The notes under the pieces: model-generated
Database searches by the model: none
What the model was told of the DNA's origin: nothing
What the model saw: the letters and a program-made list of their open reading frames with translations, nothing else
Made by a program: the position numbers and the translations under genes
NCBI GenBank assembly: GCA_043751715.1
Contig: JAYUZO010000131.1
Coordinates: forward strand, 1-7,385
Origin: JAAFHS01 sp043751715
GTDB taxonomy: Bacteria; Pseudomonadota; Alphaproteobacteria; Rhodobacterales; Rhodobacteraceae
Reading direction: 5' to 3'
Length of the DNA: 7,385 nucleotides
Shown: positions 1 through 5,449 of the stretch, in pieces
Position numbering within the stretch: the first letter of the stretch is position 1
Layout: each line of letters opens with the position of its first letter

Positions 1-818
1 GGTGTGACAATATCCAGCGGCAGCATGTCGGCAGGTGCTGTCAGCACATGCAGCTTGTCATTGAATGTCAGCATCGCCTGCAAAAAGCTGTCGCTGTCGG
101 CAGCTTCGGTATCTGAATACAGCTCAAACACCGCCTCACGCCGGGGCAGATCAAGGTAGGTGGCGGCTGATCCATACTGAAAATCGAAATCCAGCAGGCA
201 GACGCGCGGGCCATCCTTTGGCGCAGACGTGGCCAGTTCCCATGCAAGGTTGGCGGCAAAGGTCGACGCGCCCGTACCACCGGCAAGCCCGTGCACCGGC
301 AAGACCACACCATCGCGGTCACCCTTGGCCTTGAACGTCGGCACAGCAATCTGGTCATCACTGTCAACGCGCGCTGCGGCCACCGGGGCAGGGGCGGCCT
401 TTGCGGCATTACGCATGCGTTCGATGGATTCGTGCAATGCACCATCTGGCAGCGGGTAGGGCACAAAATCATCACCGCCCAAACGCAGCAGCTGATGCAG
501 CGCAATCGGGCTGACCTGATCGGCAATCAGGATCACGCGAATGTTCTTGGCTTTGGCGGCCTGAATGATTGCCGTGATCCGTGACAGATCACCTTCATCA
601 TCCTGATTGACCGCAATCGCCACGAATTCCAGCGTTTCTGCATCGGGCTGGTCAAAGAACACAAGCGCGTCGTCAAAACCCAGATCGCCCCAGCTTTCGC
701 CAAGCTCACGCTCCATATCGTCGATCAGCAGTTCAAAGTTCTGCACATCGCGCGAAATCGTGCAGGCCACGATCGGCGCGGGTTCGGGATGAAGTGTTGC
801 TACGCTCGTCATTGCCAT
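1..818 (-). CDS. cpaE: CpaE/TadZ-type pilus localisation protein (partial, C-terminus beyond left edge)
   Basis: 272 codons are visible from the ATG at 818, and the frame stays open to the window edge. Residues about 15-140 look like a response-regulator-receiver-like domain (alternating hydrophobic strands such as IRVILIAD at 93-100). From about 170 a MinD/ParA-like ATPase domain begins, with a deviant Walker A loop (GLAGGTGASTFAANLA, 177-192) and a Walker A' strand (VCLLDFDFQYGS, 206-217, Asp210). Both lysines of the canonical KGGxGK[ST]T loop are Ala here (179 and 184), in keeping with the atypical P-loops described for TadZ/CpaE. Known family role: places the Tad pilus machine at a cell pole. 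The start at 818 was chosen because AAGGG lies just upstream; a second ATG follows at 812. It is separated from the upstream OmpA gene by a terminator, so it probably begins its own transcription unit, continuing to cpaF/tadB/tadC outside the window (inference). Confidence 0.93.
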   Translation of the reverse strand, partial: MAMTSVATLHPEPAPIVACTISRDVQNFELLIDDMERELGESWGDLGFDDALVFFDQPDAETLEFVAIAVNQDDEGDLSRITAIIQAAKAKNIRVILIADQVSPIALHQLLRLGGDDFVPYPLPDGALHESIERMRNAAKAAPAPVAAARVDSDDQIAVPTFKAKGDRDGVVLPVHGLAGGTGASTFAANLAWELATSAPKDGPRVCLLDFDFQYGSAATYLDLPRREAVFELYSDTEAADSDSFLQAMLTFNDKLHVLTAPADMLPLDIVT

Positions 819-899
819 ACTCGCCCTTTTCCAACGCGGCTGGCACTGTGTGGCGGGTGCATAACCCCGTTTGTTCCACATACACACCAGCCCCGTGCA

Positions 900-914
900 C
901 GGTCAAAATGACCG
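900..914. promoter_or_regulatory. Palindrome upstream of cpaE, possible operator
   Basis: CGGTCA-AAA-TGACCG is a perfect 6-bp inverted repeat with a 3-base centre, located 82-96 bases before the cpaE start codon in the spacer 819-1009. Its compact dyad form resembles a dimeric regulator site. No regulator can be named and no flanking promoter is clear; the AT-rich patch at about 975-1005, just after the OmpA terminator, is the likeliest promoter area. Confidence 0.3.
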
Positions 915-1009
915 CGCGACTGTTCCCATTGCAGGGAAGATGCTGGGAAATGGTGGCAGGAATTGGGCTAAAAGATCGTTATTCTTAGATTTATTGCATT
1001 CTGGAAACA

Positions 1010-1038
1010 AAAAGGCCCGCGCAGGTGGCGGGCCTTTT
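1010..1038 (-). terminator. Rho-independent terminator after the OmpA-family gene
   Basis: A perfect 11-bp stem (AAAAGGCCCGC at 1010-1020 with its complement at 1028-1038) encloses a 7-base loop. Read on the minus strand it is followed by a T-run (TTTTTGTTT) and lies 26 bases after the OmpA-gene stop codon. The stem would also work on the plus strand, but no plus-strand gene ends here. It separates the cpaC-OmpA unit from cpaE. Confidence 0.85.
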
Positions 1039-1063
1039 GCTGTTTGTTGTCCTGCCTTGCGCG

Positions 1064-1702
1064 CTATTGGCCCGGATTGACCTGTGTTTCGATCTGCGTC
1101 GGCGGCGTATGGGGCCGGGTGCCGCTTTCCACATATTCGCGGAAGATCACCTCGGCGTACTTGCCGTTCAGCAGGGTCGGATGGCCGCGCACAAAGCCGC
1201 GCACCTCGGTAACCGTGCGGCGGTTGCGCATTTCCGGGTCTTGGGTTTGCACCACCGGCTGCGTTTCACCAAGCGATGCCACCGCCTCCAGCCGCGATGT
1301 GCTGATGCCCTTGGTTGCAAAATAGGCCACAACCGCCTGCGCGCGGCGCAAGCCAAGCGACCGGTTATAGGCATCTGACCCTACCAGATCGGTATGGCCA
1401 TACACGCGGAACCGGATTTCCGGGAACTGGCTGATCCAGGTCGCCTGTTTGTTCAGGATCGCACGCGATTCTGCCGTCAGCGCCGCCGAGTTGAACTCGA
1501 ACGTGATCGTGCTGGGCACTTCGGCCGCAAAACGATCGGCCAACGCCGATGTGGCCGAAATCTCACCGCTTTGCAGCATGGTGTTGTTCATCGTGGCATT
1601 GCCAAAGGTGCCATTGTCGATGCCCATCGACACTTCGTTATCAATGTTCCCGCAGGCCGTGATCGCCAGAACGCTGACCGACAATAGAATGAAATTCCGC
1701 AT
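1064..1702 (-). CDS. OmpA-family peptidoglycan-binding lipoprotein of the Tad locus
   Basis: 212 residues. Residues 1-17 form a lipoprotein signal peptide ending in the lipobox ITAC (Cys17), so the mature protein should be lipid-anchored, probably in the outer membrane. After a linker of about 45 residues, a single OmpA C-terminal domain spans about 65-170: ITFEFNSAALTAESRAIL, then GHTDLVGSDAYNRSLGLRRAQAV (given here in parts: GHTD 102-105, YNRSLGLRRAQAV 112-124), and NRR at 160-162. Asp105 and Arg120 have the spacing of the pair that holds diaminopimelate in OmpA-like domains. A tail of about 40 residues follows the domain. The gene starts 5 bases after the cpaC stop codon, so the two are surely cotranscribed and probably translationally coupled. 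OmpA-like proteins are regular members of alphaproteobacterial tad clusters; a role in fixing the secretin complex to the wall is inferred. Confidence 0.92.
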   Translation of the reverse strand: MRNFILLSVSVLAITACGNIDNEVSMGIDNGTFGNATMNNTMLQSGEISATSALADRFAAEVPSTITFEFNSAALTAESRAILNKQATWISQFPEIRFRVYGHTDLVGSDAYNRSLGLRRAQAVVAYFATKGISTSRLEAVASLGETQPVVQTQDPEMRNRRTVTEVRGFVRGHPTLLNGKYAEVIFREYVESGTRPHTPPTQIETQVNPGQ

Positions 1703-1707
1703 CTGCC

Positions 1708-3114
1708 CTACTCCATCACATAGCCGTAAGAGCCGCTGAAATCCTGCCGGGCCACTTCGCCCGCAGCACCCGTCTGGCCGCCCGTGGTATTGCCGAACAG
1801 GAACAGTTCGCGTTCGGTTGGCAGGCGTACCCGGTCTGTGGGCAGGGCAAGCGCCTCGCCACGGGTCGGGGTCACCAGATGCGGCGTCACGATAATGACC
1901 AGTTCGGATTGCGACCGCTGATATTCCGATGACCGGAACAGCGCGCCGATGATCGGGATATCACCCACCCATGGTACCTGACCGTTCAGATCGCGGAAGT
2001 CATCCTGCAACAGACCGGCAATCGCAAAGCTTTCCCCATCGCGCATTTCAACGGTTGTTGATGTTTCACGCCGGCGGAAGGCGCTTACCTCGAACCCGTC
2101 GTTCACAATGCCTTGGCTGGGGTCAATGCTGGACACAGCGGCGTTGATCACCAGATTGATCGTATCGCCGTCAATCACCGTGGGCGTAAAGTTCAGCTCT
2201 ACCCCGAACGGTTTGTATTCAATCGTGATCCCGTCCGAGCTGGACACCGGGATCGGGTATTCGCCACCCGCCAGGAACTTGGCCTCTTGCCCCGACAGGG
2301 CTGTCAGGTTCGGTTCAGCCAGGGTGCGGACCATGCCCTTGGATTCCAAGGCCTCCAGCAGCACGGCAAATTCTAGCGAACCGGCGGAAAACCCAAGGCT
2401 GAACGCGCCTTGCGCATCATTCGGGCTGGTGACCGTGCCATCGGAAAAGATGCCGTCCAGCCGCGATGCGTTGGACAGGATGCCCGTACCTATTGTACCG
2501 CCGACCGTATCGCTGGTCGACCGGATGCCAAGTGACGCATCCAGGCTTTTTGACACCGACCGCTGCATTTCGGCAAAGCGCACCTTCAGCATCACCTGCT
2601 GCGTGCCGCCGACCATCATCAGGTTTGACACCCGGTCAGGCGCATACCGGTTGGCCAGATCAAGCGCGCGGTCCAGCTTGGCGGTGGATGATACCGTTCC
2701 CGACAGCACGATCCCGTCATTCGCCGTGCGCACTTCAATGGTTTCGCCGGGCAGAATCTGCTGCAGGCGTTCCTTGAATTCCGCGATATCGGGTGTGACA
2801 TGCACATCGACATTCGAAATCAGCTTGCCATCAGGTGACAGCAGGGTCAGCGTTGTGCGCCCCGGTGCCTTGCCCAACACATAGATCGACCGATCCGAAA
2901 GCGTTGAAATGTCAGCGATGCCGGGGTTGGCGATTGACAGTTCCGCAAAGGGAACATCGCTTTCCACCACCACGGCCCGGTTCATTGGCACGTTCAGCGC
3001 CGAAGACGGCGACCCCTGCATGACCCGAAGTGTTTCTGCCAGAATTGGAGACAGACTGGTGGAAAGCAGGGCAGCGCCCAGCAATCCCGCTGCCATAATA
3101 CGTCGCATGTTCAT
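1708..3114 (-). CDS. cpaC: CpaC/RcpA secretin, outer-membrane channel of the Flp pilus
   Basis: 468 residues, full length for the Tad secretin family. Residues 1-26 are a Sec signal peptide, predicted to be cut at ILA|E. Residues about 30-108 form the N-terminal pilus-secretin domain (VVVESDVPFAELSIANPGIADI). About 110-168 is a BON-like domain (EFKERLQQILPGETIEV). About 170-415 is the secretin core, with EPNLTALSGQEAKFLAGGEYPIP around 267-289 and the classic signature VPWVGDIPIIGALFRS at 380-395, ending in ELVIIVTPHLV. A 50-residue Gly/Thr-rich tail follows. The protein is the ring through which the pilus leaves the cell. The ATG at 3114 follows an AGAAGGGCAGG purine stretch; a second in-frame ATG two codons later is also possible. 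The OmpA lipoprotein gene follows at 5 bases. A hairpin and 208 bases separate it from cpaB, so it may have its own promoter. Confidence 0.97.
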   Translation of the reverse strand: MNMRRIMAAGLLGAALLSTSLSPILAETLRVMQGSPSSALNVPMNRAVVVESDVPFAELSIANPGIADISTLSDRSIYVLGKAPGRTTLTLLSPDGKLISNVDVHVTPDIAEFKERLQQILPGETIEVRTANDGIVLSGTVSSTAKLDRALDLANRYAPDRVSNLMMVGGTQQVMLKVRFAEMQRSVSKSLDASLGIRSTSDTVGGTIGTGILSNASRLDGIFSDGTVTSPNDAQGAFSLGFSAGSLEFAVLLEALESKGMVRTLAEPNLTALSGQEAKFLAGGEYPIPVSSSDGITIEYKPFGVELNFTPTVIDGDTINLVINAAVSSIDPSQGIVNDGFEVSAFRRRETSTTVEMRDGESFAIAGLLQDDFRDLNGQVPWVGDIPIIGALFRSSEYQRSQSELVIIVTPHLVTPTRGEALALPTDRVRLPTERELFLFGNTTGGQTGAAGEVARQDFSGSYGYVME

Positions 3115-3193
3115 AGTGACCTGCCCTTCTGATCACGCCCCACCGATGGGTCTTGAATGCCCATTCACAATTGGCACTGTGCCGGATTCCGTT

Positions 3194-3199
3194 ATTTTA
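3194..3199 (-). promoter_or_regulatory. Possible -10 element of a cpaC promoter
   Basis: Minus-strand TAAAAT (5 of 6 to the consensus) lies about 80 bases before the cpaC start, in the gap between cpaB and cpaC. No good -35 box sits at the right distance. Instead, the dyad at 3223-3242 would be centred near -45 relative to a start site implied by this -10, a usual place for an activator. This is a reading of spacing only. Confidence 0.25.
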
Positions 3200-3222
3200 A
3201 GCAAGAATCAAGTGGTTGCAGC

Positions 3223-3242
3223 GTTATCCTTATGTGGATAAC
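3223..3242. promoter_or_regulatory. Inverted repeat in the cpaB-cpaC gap, containing a DnaA-box match
   Basis: GTTATCC (3223-3229) and GGATAAC (3236-3242) form a perfect 7-bp dyad around a 6-base centre. The minus strand also reads TTATCCACA (3241-3233), which equals the high-affinity E. coli DnaA box. It could be an operator for cpaC or a short hairpin. A single 9-base match in a window of this size could easily be chance, so DnaA binding is not claimed. Confidence 0.35.
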
Positions 3243-3276
3243 TGGCAACAGGTTGCTATCCGTGGCGGAAAGCAAA

Positions 3277-3308
3277 GGGCGCGACCCCCAGATACGGTGG
3301 TCGCGCCC
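3277..3308 (-). terminator. Stem-loop just after cpaB, partial terminator or mRNA end structure
   Basis: A perfect 10-bp GC-rich stem (GGGCGCGACC at 3277-3286, complement at 3299-3308) has a 12-base loop and starts 14 bases beyond the cpaB stop. On the minus strand the tail after the stem is TTTGCTTTCC, a broken T-run, so termination may be incomplete. The plus-strand tail (GTGTTTTTTG) is better, but no plus-strand gene leads into it. It probably lowers read-through from cpaB into cpaC or protects the upstream mRNA. Confidence 0.65.
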
Positions 3309-3322
3309 GTGTTTTTTGCGCA

Positions 3323-4165
3323 TCAGTTGGTGCAGGGAATCTCGGTTTCCACGGTTTCGGCGCCTTTGCGGGTGCGCACCGTGCAGATCTGTTCCTGCTG
3401 CACTTCGACAATTTCCTGTTCCTTGATGCCCAGCAGTTCCGCGCTGTTCACCTCGATCGCGCCCACTTCGGCGGTATCGTTGTTGCCCACCAAAGACAGC
3501 GTCAAACGCCCCGTGGCCTGTGCCTGTGCCAGACGACCGACCTGTTCGGGCGATACTTCCACCGTCACCGTGCGCGCAATTTCGGCCGCTGTGGCGCGTT
3601 CGCTGGTCGCCTGATCCACCGCAACAATCGCCACGCTGGTTTCGATCAGCTGGGTAAAGCTTTCGCCAGAACTGGAGGAAGACCCGCTCCACCACACGTC
3701 AACATTGTCGCCCGGCTGCAGAAAGCCCGACACGCCGGTCGACACATCCACGTTGATTGCAAAGGCGCGCATGCCGGCCGACAATTGCCCCGTCAAACCC
3801 GCAGGCTGGCCCGGCTCGGTGACCTTGATCGCCAGTAGCGGCTCAAACGCCTCCATCGTGCGCAGCACGTAGCGCGGCTTGTCCTCGTTTGGTGGAAAAA
3901 TCTCTTCGGCGGTGCGGTAGATGGTTTCCGGCAGGAACTGTTCCTGCATCCAGACCTTCTGCACATCGTCCGCCAAAATCGGCTCACCGTATTTCTTTAG
4001 CTTGTTGACCACGAACACCTCAACCAGCGGCCCGGTCAGCGCGCGTGCCTGTTGTTCTGCCAACAATTGTGCTTCGGTCTGGGCGATATAGCCCTGTGCC
4101 AGGTAGACAGCGCCACCCGCAAGCACGACCCCGGCCGCCAAGACCAACCCGAATACCCCACGCAT
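3323..4165 (-). CDS. cpaB: CpaB/RcpC Flp pilus assembly protein
   Basis: 280 residues, usual family length. Residues 3-24 are an uncleaved membrane anchor or signal (VFGLVLAAGVVLAGGAVYLAQG), followed by a short helix. Residues about 46-115 form a SAF-type domain (VEVFVVNKLKKYGEPILADDVQ). The RcpC domain starts near 130 with GMRAFAINVDVSTGVSGFLQPGDNVDVWW (131-159, quoted in family order) and continues through about 230. A Ser-rich loop (161-166) follows the DVWW motif. Cys261 and Cys278 near the C-terminus could form a disulphide in the periplasm. In the Tad system this protein works in the periplasm with the secretin; its biochemical role is not firmly settled. The ATG at 4165 has AAGGA 7 bases upstream (4173-4177). 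It lies 66 bases after the small pilin-like gene, with no terminator between, so the two are probably cotranscribed. Confidence 0.96.
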   Translation of the reverse strand: MRGVFGLVLAAGVVLAGGAVYLAQGYIAQTEAQLLAEQQARALTGPLVEVFVVNKLKKYGEPILADDVQKVWMQEQFLPETIYRTAEEIFPPNEDKPRYVLRTMEAFEPLLAIKVTEPGQPAGLTGQLSAGMRAFAINVDVSTGVSGFLQPGDNVDVWWSGSSSSSGESFTQLIETSVAIVAVDQATSERATAAEIARTVTVEVSPEQVGRLAQAQATGRLTLSLVGNNDTAEVGAIEVNSAELLGIKEQEIVEVQQEQICTVRTRKGAETVETEIPCTN

Positions 4166-4231
4166 TCTTTCGTCCTTTTTACATACCTGCGCCCTGTGGC
4201 GCGTGATGACTTTGTTGCTGCCGCCCGCGCC

Positions 4232-4426
4232 CTACGGCGTGGTGGCGATATTCTGTGCTTCGGTGACCCGGTCACGGATACCGGCCGCCGCCGCCTCATA
4301 CGAAGATTGCTGCAAATAGGTGAACAACGTGATGACAAGCATGCAGATGCCCGCCGTTATGACGACCCAATCAACTGTTACTGCACCGTCTTCCTGTTTC
4401 AGGAACTGCGTCACGGTCTTCATCAT
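4232..4426 (-). CDS. Divergent small Flp-like (pseudo)pilin next to cpaB
   Basis: 64 residues. A short polar leader ending in QEDG precedes AVTVDWVVITAGICMLVITL, the same prepilin-peptidase site and membrane helix start as the two Flp pilins in this window. The remainder (YLQQSSYEAAAAGIRDRVTEAQ) is unlike them until the final TTP. If cut after Gly14, the mature protein has 50 residues, with Asp and Trp at positions +5 and +6. It is probably a minor or priming pilin, or a specialised Flp paralogue; no family beyond Flp-like can be assigned. Two adjacent ATG codons (4426 and 4423) are possible starts; the second aligns with the MK start of the Flp pilins. A purine-rich GAGGAAGCGGAAG precedes them. 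Its place directly in front of cpaB, sharing that transcript, suggests expression at machine level and not at pilin level. Confidence 0.87.
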   Translation of the reverse strand: MMKTVTQFLKQEDGAVTVDWVVITAGICMLVITLFTYLQQSSYEAAAAGIRDRVTEAQNIATTP

Positions 4427-4446
4427 ACTTCCGCTTCCTCTGTCCG

Positions 4447-4467
4447 CCCCGGTTGGTCTGGCCGGGG
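4447..4467 (-). other. GC-rich hairpin in the leader of the small pilin-like gene
   Basis: CCCCGG (4447-4452) and CCGGGG (4462-4467) can pair around a 9-base loop about 20 bases before the start codon at 4426. There is no T-run, so it is not a terminator. It could stabilise the processed mRNA or influence access to the ribosome binding site; the rest of the spacer 4468-4658 shows no clear promoter. Confidence 0.3.
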
Positions 4468-4658
4468 TGCCTGTCCATCTTATCTGCGTTCGTCTGCTTC
4501 ACACTGGCCATCTCCGGACAGCGCTCTACCATGCAGGTAACGCTACAATCGTGGCCAGATTTTGTTGAATTGCTGACCTTTTCTGATTTTACACCAATAT
4601 GTTCCCAGGAAATTTCACGCTTGTGGCCCGGCCGTCTGCACAACTCTGAAAACGTCAA

Positions 4659-4686
4659 AGCCCGCACATCCTGCGATGCACGGGCT
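4659..4686 (-). terminator. Stem-loop terminator of the inner flp gene
   Basis: An 11-bp stem (4676-4686 with 4659-4669, including two G-U pairs as RNA) closes a 6-base loop. On the minus strand it is followed by TTTGACGTTTTC. A second, smaller dyad, GCCAAG-GCG-CTTGGC (4689-4703), lies between it and the pilin stop codon. The same arrangement follows the outer flp copy. Confidence 0.7.
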
Positions 4687-4716
4687 CTGCCAAGGCGCTT
4701 GGCCTGATGATCCGGA

Positions 4717-4923
4717 TTATGGCGTGGTGTTGCCAAAGTTACCGGCAGCTGCCGAATCGAGGTTGGTGTCGATCGATGTTGCAGCGGCTTCGATGCCGGG
4801 GCGGATCGTTTGCATCACGACCAGGCCGAGGCCAACGATTGCAGCGGTCAGCACGACCCAGTCAACCGTTACGGCGCCGTCTTCGTCTTTTGCGAAATGC
4901 TTGAAGATGTTCAGAAGTTTCAT
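4717..4923 (-). CDS. flp: Flp-type IVb pilin, inner copy
   Basis: 68 residues. A 16-residue positively charged leader ends in KDEDG, with the TadV/CpaA cleavage site after Gly16. The mature pilin has 52 residues starting AVTVDWVVLTAAIVGLGLVV, a single helix that anchors in the membrane and then packs in the fibre. The tail is short and ends GNFGNTTP. The usual Glu5-Tyr6 of Flp pilins is Asp5-Trp6 here. It differs from the outer copy at four residues only (45, 46, 50, 53). The start is set by AAGGA 7 bases upstream (4931-4935). It has its own leader and its own stem-loop downstream, so it is probably expressed as a single-gene message. Major pilus subunit by family; which copy dominates in the fibre is unknown. 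Confidence 0.95.
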   Translation of the reverse strand: MKLLNIFKHFAKDEDGAVTVDWVVLTAAIVGLGLVVMQTIRPGIEAAATSIDTNLDSAAAGNFGNTTP

Positions 4924-5000
4924 AGTGGGTTCCTTGGGTTTGAATTGATGGCAGCCAATTCGCCGACCGGATGTTTCACATTTGAATCACACGTCCGACT

Positions 5001-5025
5001 TTTTCTTATCACGCCCCTAAGAAAA
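5001..5025. promoter_or_regulatory. AT-rich inverted repeat upstream of the inner flp gene
   Basis: Perfect 8-bp arms TTTTCTTA / TAAGAAAA are separated by TCACGCCCC. It lies 78-102 bases before the flp start codon and has no T-run on the minus strand, which argues against a terminator. It could be a regulator site or a leader-RNA hairpin. Confidence 0.35.
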
Positions 5026-5037
5026 CCTTTTTTCGTG

Positions 5038-5054
5038 GCACGACTGTGTCGTGC
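5038..5054. promoter_or_regulatory. GCACGAC/GTCGTGC hairpin upstream of the inner flp gene
   Basis: A perfect 7-bp stem with a 3-base loop, located 115-131 bases before the inner flp start. Flanking CCTTTTTTCG and CGAAAGG could lengthen it imperfectly. It is absent from the leader of the outer flp copy, so the two pilin genes may be controlled differently. Confidence 0.35.
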
Positions 5055-5182
5055 GAAAGGCATTTTAGGGAATCCGAAGAATTTCTATGCAGCCCTTTGT
5101 GCGCATATGAAGGGCGAGTGGGGCATCGCATGGCCCTGACGCACGAAAGACGGCCCGAACGCCTAAGCCGTCACACAATTGG

Positions 5183-5214
5183 AAAGTCCGCGCATCTTGC
5201 GATGCACGGACTTT
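5183..5214 (-). terminator. Stem-loop terminator of the outer flp gene
   Basis: An 8-bp stem (AAAGTCCG at 5183-5190, complement at 5207-5214) continues, past one mismatch, into GCAT/ATGC around a 6-base loop. The minus-strand tail TTTCCAATTG is a short T-run, so termination may be leaky. Between it and the pilin stop codon, CCAAAGCT-ATC-AGCTTGG forms a second imperfect stem, matching the double structure after the inner copy. Confidence 0.65.
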
Positions 5215-5242
5215 GCCAAAGCTATCAGCTTGGACACCCAGA

Positions 5243-5449
5243 TTATGGGGTGGTGTTGCCGAAGTTGCCAGCAGCAGCCGAATCCAGGTTTGCGTCGATG
5301 GCGGTTGCAGCGCCCTGGATGCCGGGGCGGATCGTCTGCATGACAACCAGGCCCAAACCCACGATTGCAGCGGTCAGCACGACCCAGTCAACCGTTACAG
5401 CGCCGTCTTCGTCTTTTGCGAAATGCTTGAAGATGTTCAGGAGTTTCAT
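5243..5449 (-). CDS. flp: Flp-type IVb pilin, outer copy
   Basis: 68 residues, 64 identical to the inner copy. Leader of 16 residues to KDEDG, cleavage after Gly16, mature chain AVTVDWVVLTAAIVGLGLVV followed by MQTIRPGIQGAATAIDANLD and the end GNFGNTTP. Asp and Trp occupy the +5 and +6 positions, where most Flp pilins have Glu and Tyr. AAGGG lies 9 bases before the ATG. It is the first gene of the minus-strand locus and is preceded by a region with a plausible promoter and a tandem 11-bp repeat, so it is the best candidate for the main, regulated pilin gene. A leader of about 190 bases is implied if that promoter is right. Confidence 0.96.
   Translation of the reverse strand: MKLLNIFKHFAKDEDGAVTVDWVVLTAAIVGLGLVVMQTIRPGIQGAATAIDANLDSAAAGNFGNTTP

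Larger units (their letters stand above)
4924..5242. other. Spacer between the two flp genes, with two dyads and the outer terminator
   Basis: No credible gene lies here. It holds the terminator of the outer flp gene (5183-5214). It also has an AT-rich inverted repeat, TTTTCTTA (5001-5008) with TAAGAAAA (5018-5025) around 9 bases, and a perfect GCACGAC-TGT-GTCGTGC hairpin (5038-5054). The two dyads lie about 78-131 bases before the inner flp start, where a promoter or operator would be expected. A minus-strand TAAAAT (complement of ATTTTA) just beyond the hairpin at about 5063-5068 could be a -10 box, without a convincing -35. Confidence 0.5.
4659..5449 (-). repeat. Tandem duplication of a flp-plus-terminator unit
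   Basis: Unit A (4659-4923) and unit B (5183-5449) each hold a 68-codon flp gene plus about 58 bases of downstream sequence with two stem-loops. The coding parts differ at about 23 of 207 bases by hand count. They are nearly identical over the leader and helix codons, with most changes in the last third. Similarity persists past the stop codon through the terminator stem (GATTATGG, then GCATC.TGCGATGCACGG), but the 5' leaders are unrelated. This supports duplication, possibly followed by gene conversion of the 5' coding half. Confidence 0.8.

Noticed and set aside
68..526. 152-codon minus-strand open frame within cpaE
   Set aside because: It is in a different frame from the CpaE reading, which has receiver-like and ATPase motifs over the same bases; the translation is Cys/Arg/Pro-rich noise.
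2108..2884. 258-codon plus-strand open frame inside cpaC
   Set aside because: It lies fully antisense to the secretin, whose domains are unmistakable, and its translation is low-complexity Ser/Pro/Arg without a family pattern. It is a by-product of codon bias.
3233..3241. Replication origin suggested by the DnaA-box match
   Set aside because: A single box without a cluster, an AT-rich unwinding region or origin-type neighbours does not make an origin.
4371..4736. 121-codon minus-strand open frame overlapping the small pilin-like gene and the flp terminator
   Set aside because: It runs through a terminator stem and the start region of a better-supported gene, and its composition (Arg/His/Lys-rich) is not protein-like.
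5036..5054. Possible sigma-54 promoter (TGGCAC...) on the plus strand
   Set aside because: The -12 element at the proper distance reads TC and not GC, and no plus-strand gene follows.
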